DNA of 32,181 bases. It comes from Lysobacteraceae bacterium. GTDB taxonomy: Bacteria > Pseudomonadota > Gammaproteobacteria > Xanthomonadales > Rhodanobacteraceae. The position numbers and the translations under genes are program-made. Shown in pieces: positions 29,225 to 32,181 of the stretch (positions are counted from its first letter, which is position 1; each line of letters begins with the position of its first letter). The notes under the pieces were generated by a model. It worked only from the letters and a program-made list of their open reading frames with translations, did not search any database and had not been told where the DNA came from. Location: the NCBI GenBank assembly GCA_028871555.1, contig JAGWNA010000036.1, positions 1-32,181 on the forward strand. The letters are read 5' to 3'.

Positions 29225-29249
29225 GAAGGCCGCCATCAAGGCGGCCTTC
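29225..29249. terminator. Second copy of the GAAGGCCGCC hairpin
   Basis: GAAGGCCGCC-ATCAA-GGCGGCCTTC, the same 10-bp stem as the hairpin at 29275-29301, 26 bp away. On the minus strand it lies after the tRNA terminator and could be a back-up terminator. It lacks a strong T-run. Confidence 0.6.
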
Positions 29250-29274
29250 CTGATTTCATTGGGCTCGGAAAAGA

Positions 29275-29301
29275 CGAAGGCCGCCATTTAGGCGGCCTTC
29301 G
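29275..29301 (-). terminator. tRNA-Leu terminator
   Basis: Minus strand: CGAAGGCCGCC-TAAAT-GGCGGCCTTCG followed by TCTTTT, 8 nt after the tRNA 3' end. A convincing intrinsic terminator. Confidence 0.85.
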
Positions 29302-29309
29302 TTTACAAT

Positions 29310-29396
29310 TGGTGCCCAGAAGAGGACTCGAACCTCCACGAAGTTGCCCCCGCTAGCACCTGAAGCTAGTGCGTCTACCAATTCCGCCACCTGGGC
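29310..29396 (-). tRNA. tRNA-Leu (anticodon CAG)
   Basis: 87 nt including an encoded CCA. On the minus strand the 5' acceptor GCCCAGG pairs with the 3' TCTGGGC and is followed by ACCA. The D-arm region GGCGGAATTGGTAGACGC is class II leucine-like. The anticodon arm is CTAGC-TTCAGGT-GCTAG (anticodon CAG, reads CUG, the dominant Leu codon in this GC-rich genome). A long variable arm (GGGGGCAACTTCGT region) and GGTTCGAGTCC T-arm complete it. It has its own promoter and terminator. Confidence 0.97.
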
Positions 29397-29433
29397 AGGT
29401 GTCACGCCGCTCTGCAAGCAGCGTGAGCCGCGT

Positions 29434-29462
29434 AATGTAGGCATCTGTCGCGGGCTTGTCAA
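29434..29462 (-). promoter_or_regulatory. tRNA-Leu promoter
   Basis: Minus strand: consensus TTGACA (29457-29462), 17-bp spacer, TACATT (29434-29439), then the GC-rich discriminator ACGCGGC. This arrangement is typical of stable-RNA promoters under stringent control. Confidence 0.85.
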
Positions 29463-29528
29463 CTCTTTTCACCCCAATCACGCGCGTCGTGTCATCCTTC
29501 GCGCCGCGCAAAACCGCAAGGACATTTA

Positions 29529-32181
29529 GTGACCAGAAAAACTCCCCCGACATCCGGCAAGGGCCGCGATGCGCCGTCGACCAAAGGGCCGGCGAAAGCC
29601 GCCGGCCGCAAGCCGCGCACAGGCGGCAGCGGCGGATCGCGCAGCAAGGCCGCCGCAGGCGCCGGGCGCGATCCGCATGCCGAACGCGAGGCGCAGCGCT
29701 ACGAGCGCCCGATCCCCAGCCGCGAGGCGATCCTCGCCCTGCTGGAAGAGCGCGGCGAACTGCTGACCGAGGCGCGCATCGCCGAGGCGCTGCAGATCCA
29801 CGACGAAACCGACCTCGAAGCGCTGCGCAAGCGGCTGGCGGCGATGGTGCGCGACGGCCAGCTGCTGCTGGGCCGGCGCGGCGGCTATGCGCCGACGCAG
29901 AAACTCGACCTGATCGCCGGTGTGGTGCTGGCCAATGCCGAAGGCTACGGTTTCCTGCGCCCCGACGAAGGCGGCGACGACCTGTACCTGTCGCCGCAGC
30001 AGATGCGCACCGTGATGCATGGCGACAAGGTGCTGGCCAGCGTGGTCGGCATCGACCGCCGCGGGCGCCGCCAGGGCGCGATCGCCGAAGTGCTGCAGCG
30101 GCGTTCGTCGCGGCTGGTCGGCCGGGTGGTGGTGGAGAACGGCGTGATGGTGGTGGCGCCGGACGACCGCCGCATGAACCAGGACATCCTGATCCCGCCT
30201 GGCCAGGCGCAGGGCGCGTGCGCCGGGCAGATCGTGGTGGCGGAGATCACCGAGCCGCCGACCCTGCATCGCGGCCCGCTGGGCGCGATCCGCGCCGTGC
30301 TGGGCGAGCGCCTGGAACCCTCGCTGGTGGTGGAGATGGCGATCGCCAGCCACGACCTGCCGCATGAATTTCCACCGGAAGTGCTGCGCGACGCCGCCCA
30401 GGTGGAGGCGCAGGTGAGCGCCGCCGAACGCGAGGGCCGCGTGGATATCCGTCAGCTGCCGCTGGTGACGATCGACGGCGCCGACGCGCGCGACTTCGAC
30501 GATGCGGTGTATGCCGAACCGCGCCGCGGCGGCGGTTTCCGGCTGCTGGTGGCGATCGCCGACGTGTCGCATTACGTGGCGGTCGGCAGCGCGCTGGATC
30601 GCGAGGCGTACGAGCGCAGCACCTCGGCCTACTTCCCCGGTTTCGTGGTGCCGATGCTGCCGGAAACGCTGTCCAACGGCATCTGCTCGCTGATGCCGAA
30701 GGTCGAGCGGCTGTGCATGGTGTGCGACATGGTCGTCGATGCCGATGGCGCGGTGGGCAAGGCGAAGTTCTACGACGCGGTGATGCGCTCGCATGCGCGG
30801 CTCACCTACGACAAGGTGTGGCAGGTGGTCGGTCTGAACGACGCCGATGCGCGCCACGAAGTGGCCGACGTGCTGCCACAGCTGGAAAACCTGCATGCGC
30901 TGTACAAGCTGATGGCGGCGCAGCGCAAGCGCCGCGGCGCGATCGATTTCGAGACGCCGGAGGTGAAGTTCCGCCTCGACCAGACCGGCGGCGTGGAGTC
31001 GATGGGCGCCACCGAGCGCAACGACGCGCACAAGCTGATCGAGGAATGCATGATCGCCGCCAACGTGCAGGCGGCGCTGTTCCTGGAAAAGAAGAAGATC
31101 CCCGCGCTGTTCCGCGCGCACGAGCCGCCGCCGGCGGAGAAATACGAGGACCTGCAGCAGTTCCTGCGCGAGTTCAAGCTGCGCATGCCGCCGGTGGAAG
31201 AGGTCACCCCGGCCGACTTCTCCGAAATCCTGCGCATGGTGCATGACCGTCCCGAGCGCGAACTGATCCAGAACGTGCTGTTGCGCTCGCAGAGCATGGC
31301 GGCGTACCAGCCGGACAACCGCGGCCACTTCGGCCTGGCGTTGCAGGCCTACGCACACTTCACCTCGCCGATCCGGCGTTATCCGGACCTGCTGGTGCAC
31401 CGGGCGATCCGCCATGCGCTGAGCGGCCGCAAGCCGGCCGATTACGCGTACAGTCCGGCCGGGATGTCGGCGATGGCGATCCATTGTTCGCAACGCGAAC
31501 GCCGCGCCGAAGAGGCCGAGCGCGATGTGGACGAACGCTTCAAGTGCGCGTGGATGGAAAAGCACATCGGCAGCGAATTCGAGGGCGTGGTCACCGGCGT
31601 CACCTCGTTCGGCCTGTTCGTCGAGCTGGACGAGTCGAAGGTGTCCGGACTGGTGCACATCAGCCAGCTGGCCAACGACTACTACCACTTCGATGCGGTA
31701 CGCAAATTGCTCAAGGGCGAGCGCAGCGGCGCCCAGTTCCGGCTCGGCGACCACGTGCGGGTGCAGGTGCTGCGCGCCAGCCTGGAGGACCGCAAGATCG
31801 ACTTCAAGCTGGTGCCCGCGCGGGCCGCGGTGCCGCCGCGCAGCGGCAAGGCCTACGACTATGCCGCCAGCGGCGAACGCTATTCGTTACCGCAGGCGGC
31901 CAAGCCGGCCAAGCCGCAGGGCATGTTCGGCAAGGCCGCCAAGGCGATCGGTCGCGCGTTCGGCCGCAAGGAGCCGGCAGCCGCGGCGCCGGCACCTGCC
32001 GCCCACCCGCCCGCCTCGCACGGCAATCCGCCACCGCGTGCGCGCGCTGCCGCTGCCCGACCGGCCGGCGGGTCGCCGTCGCGGCAGGCACCGGCTGCCG
32101 GGCAGCAACCGGCTGCCCGTCGTCCGCGCAAGGACGCTGCCGGCAAGCGCGGCCCGGCGCCGGCCGCGGCGGCGACCGCGG
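29529..32181 (+). CDS. rnr: Ribonuclease R, 3' end outside window
   Basis: Processive 3'-5' exoribonuclease of the RNase II/RNB family, able to digest structured RNA; acts in mRNA and rRNA decay and tmRNA-linked quality control. It starts with GTG after AAGGAC. Residues 1-55 are a basic, Ala/Gly-rich extension; ~62-115 form the winged-helix domain (PIPSREAILALLEERGELL...LRKRLAAMVRDGQLL); cold-shock domains follow (GYGFLRPDEGGDDLYLSPQQM). The RNB catalytic site is DGADARDFDDAVY with Asp316, 322, 324 and 325, and a further block is GHFGLALQAYAHFTSPIRRYPDL. An S1 domain lies at ~685-765 (EGVVTGVTSFGLFVELDE). The last ~125 codons are Ala/Pro/Arg/Lys-rich low complexity, still open at the window edge (884 codons seen). 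Confidence 0.96.
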   Translation, partial: MTRKTPPTSGKGRDAPSTKGPAKAAGRKPRTGGSGGSRSKAAAGAGRDPHAEREAQRYERPIPSREAILALLEERGELLTEARIAEALQIHDETDLEALRKRLAAMVRDGQLLLGRRGGYAPTQKLDLIAGVVLANAEGYGFLRPDEGGDDLYLSPQQMRTVMHGDKVLASVVGIDRRGRRQGAIAEVLQRRSSRLVGRVVVENGVMVVAPDDRRMNQDILIPPGQAQGACAGQIVVAEITEPPTLHRGPLGAIRAVLGERLEPSLVVEMAIASHDLPHEFPPEVLRDAAQVEAQVSAAEREGRVDIRQLPLVTIDGADARDFDDAVYAEPRRGGGFRLLVAIADVSHYVAVGSALDREAYERSTSAYFPGFVVPMLPETLSNGICSLMPKVERLCMVCDMVVDADGAVGKAKFYDAVMRSHARLTYDKVWQVVGLNDADARHEVADVLPQLENLHALYKLMAAQRKRRGAIDFETPEVKFRLDQTGGVESMGATERNDAHKLIEECMIAANVQAALFLEKKKIPALFRAHEPPPAEKYEDLQQFLREFKLRMPPVEEVTPADFSEILRMVHDRPERELIQNVLLRSQSMAAYQPDNRGHFGLALQAYAHFTSPIRRYPDLLVHRAIRHALSGRKPADYAYSPAGMSAMAIHCSQRERRAEEAERDVDERFKCAWMEKHIGSEFEGVVTGVTSFGLFVELDESKVSGLVHISQLANDYYHFDAVRKLLKGERSGAQFRLGDHVRVQVLRASLEDRKIDFKLVPARAAVPPRSGKAYDYAASGERYSLPQAAKPAKPQGMFGKAAKAIGRAFGRKEPAAAAPAPAAHPPASHGNPPPRARAAAARPAGGSPSRQAPAAGQQPAARRPRKDAAGKRGPAPAAAATA

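Noticed and set aside
28820..29356. 178-codon open frame on the plus strand over the glycine riboswitch and REP
   Set aside because: It reads through the antisense of the riboswitch, the REP pair and terminators; no ribosome site and no protein features.

Overview
This 32 kb window is high-GC chromosomal DNA from a gammaproteobacterium. I infer the Xanthomonadales/Lysobacterales and probably the Rhodanobacteraceae (Rhodanobacter/Dyella-like). The reasons are gene order (miaA-hfq-hflX-hflKC-purA; tdh and kbl on one strand), GC-rich codon use and an abundant GTAG-type REP repeat. No genus can be proven from this sequence alone. Almost every gene is a recognisable housekeeping or central-metabolism gene. 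There is no phage, integron, CRISPR array or insertion sequence transposase.

Layout. (1) 1-7710: the 3' end of malate dehydrogenase (mdh), then the 2-methylcitrate cycle genes prpE, prpB, prpC and prpD. The run is interrupted between prpC and prpD by an opposite-strand TerC-family membrane protein gene with a yybP-ykoY (Mn2+) riboswitch leader. Together these genes activate propionate, condense propionyl-CoA with oxaloacetate, dehydrate 2-methylcitrate, and split methylisocitrate into pyruvate and succinate; mdh regenerates oxaloacetate. (2) 7711-10200: a long leader and an OmpA-family porin gene with a strong terminator, then an RsuA/RluB/E/F-type pseudouridine synthase. (3) 10229-16368, minus strand: tdh, a very large AsmA-like DUF748 envelope protein gene, then kbl. 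Tdh and Kbl convert threonine to glycine plus acetyl-CoA. (4) 16521-22989, plus strand: miaA, hfq, hflX, hflK, hflC, purA. (5) 23081-25704: a DUF302 protein, a membrane fatty-acid-hydroxylase-superfamily protein and an unrecognised protein with an HExxE motif. (6) 25887-29196, minus strand: gcvP behind a tandem glycine riboswitch, so glycine made by Tdh/Kbl can induce its own cleavage. (7) 29225-32181: tRNA-Leu(CAG) with its promoter and terminator (minus), then the start of rnr (RNase R), which runs off the right edge.

The most unusual features concern small palindromic repeats. Five loci carry GTAG-REP elements (core GTAGGAGCGCACC). At three of them the TAG of the GTAG head is the stop codon of the upstream gene (mdh, the pseudouridine synthase gene, purA). 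The element shows compensatory stem changes, a 33-bp duplication at mdh and an apparent collapsed copy at purA. A different 71-bp palindromic element seems to lie in frame inside gcvP. Two metabolite or ion riboswitches, a recurrent -10 motif without an obvious -35, and probable leaderless starts complete the regulatory picture.
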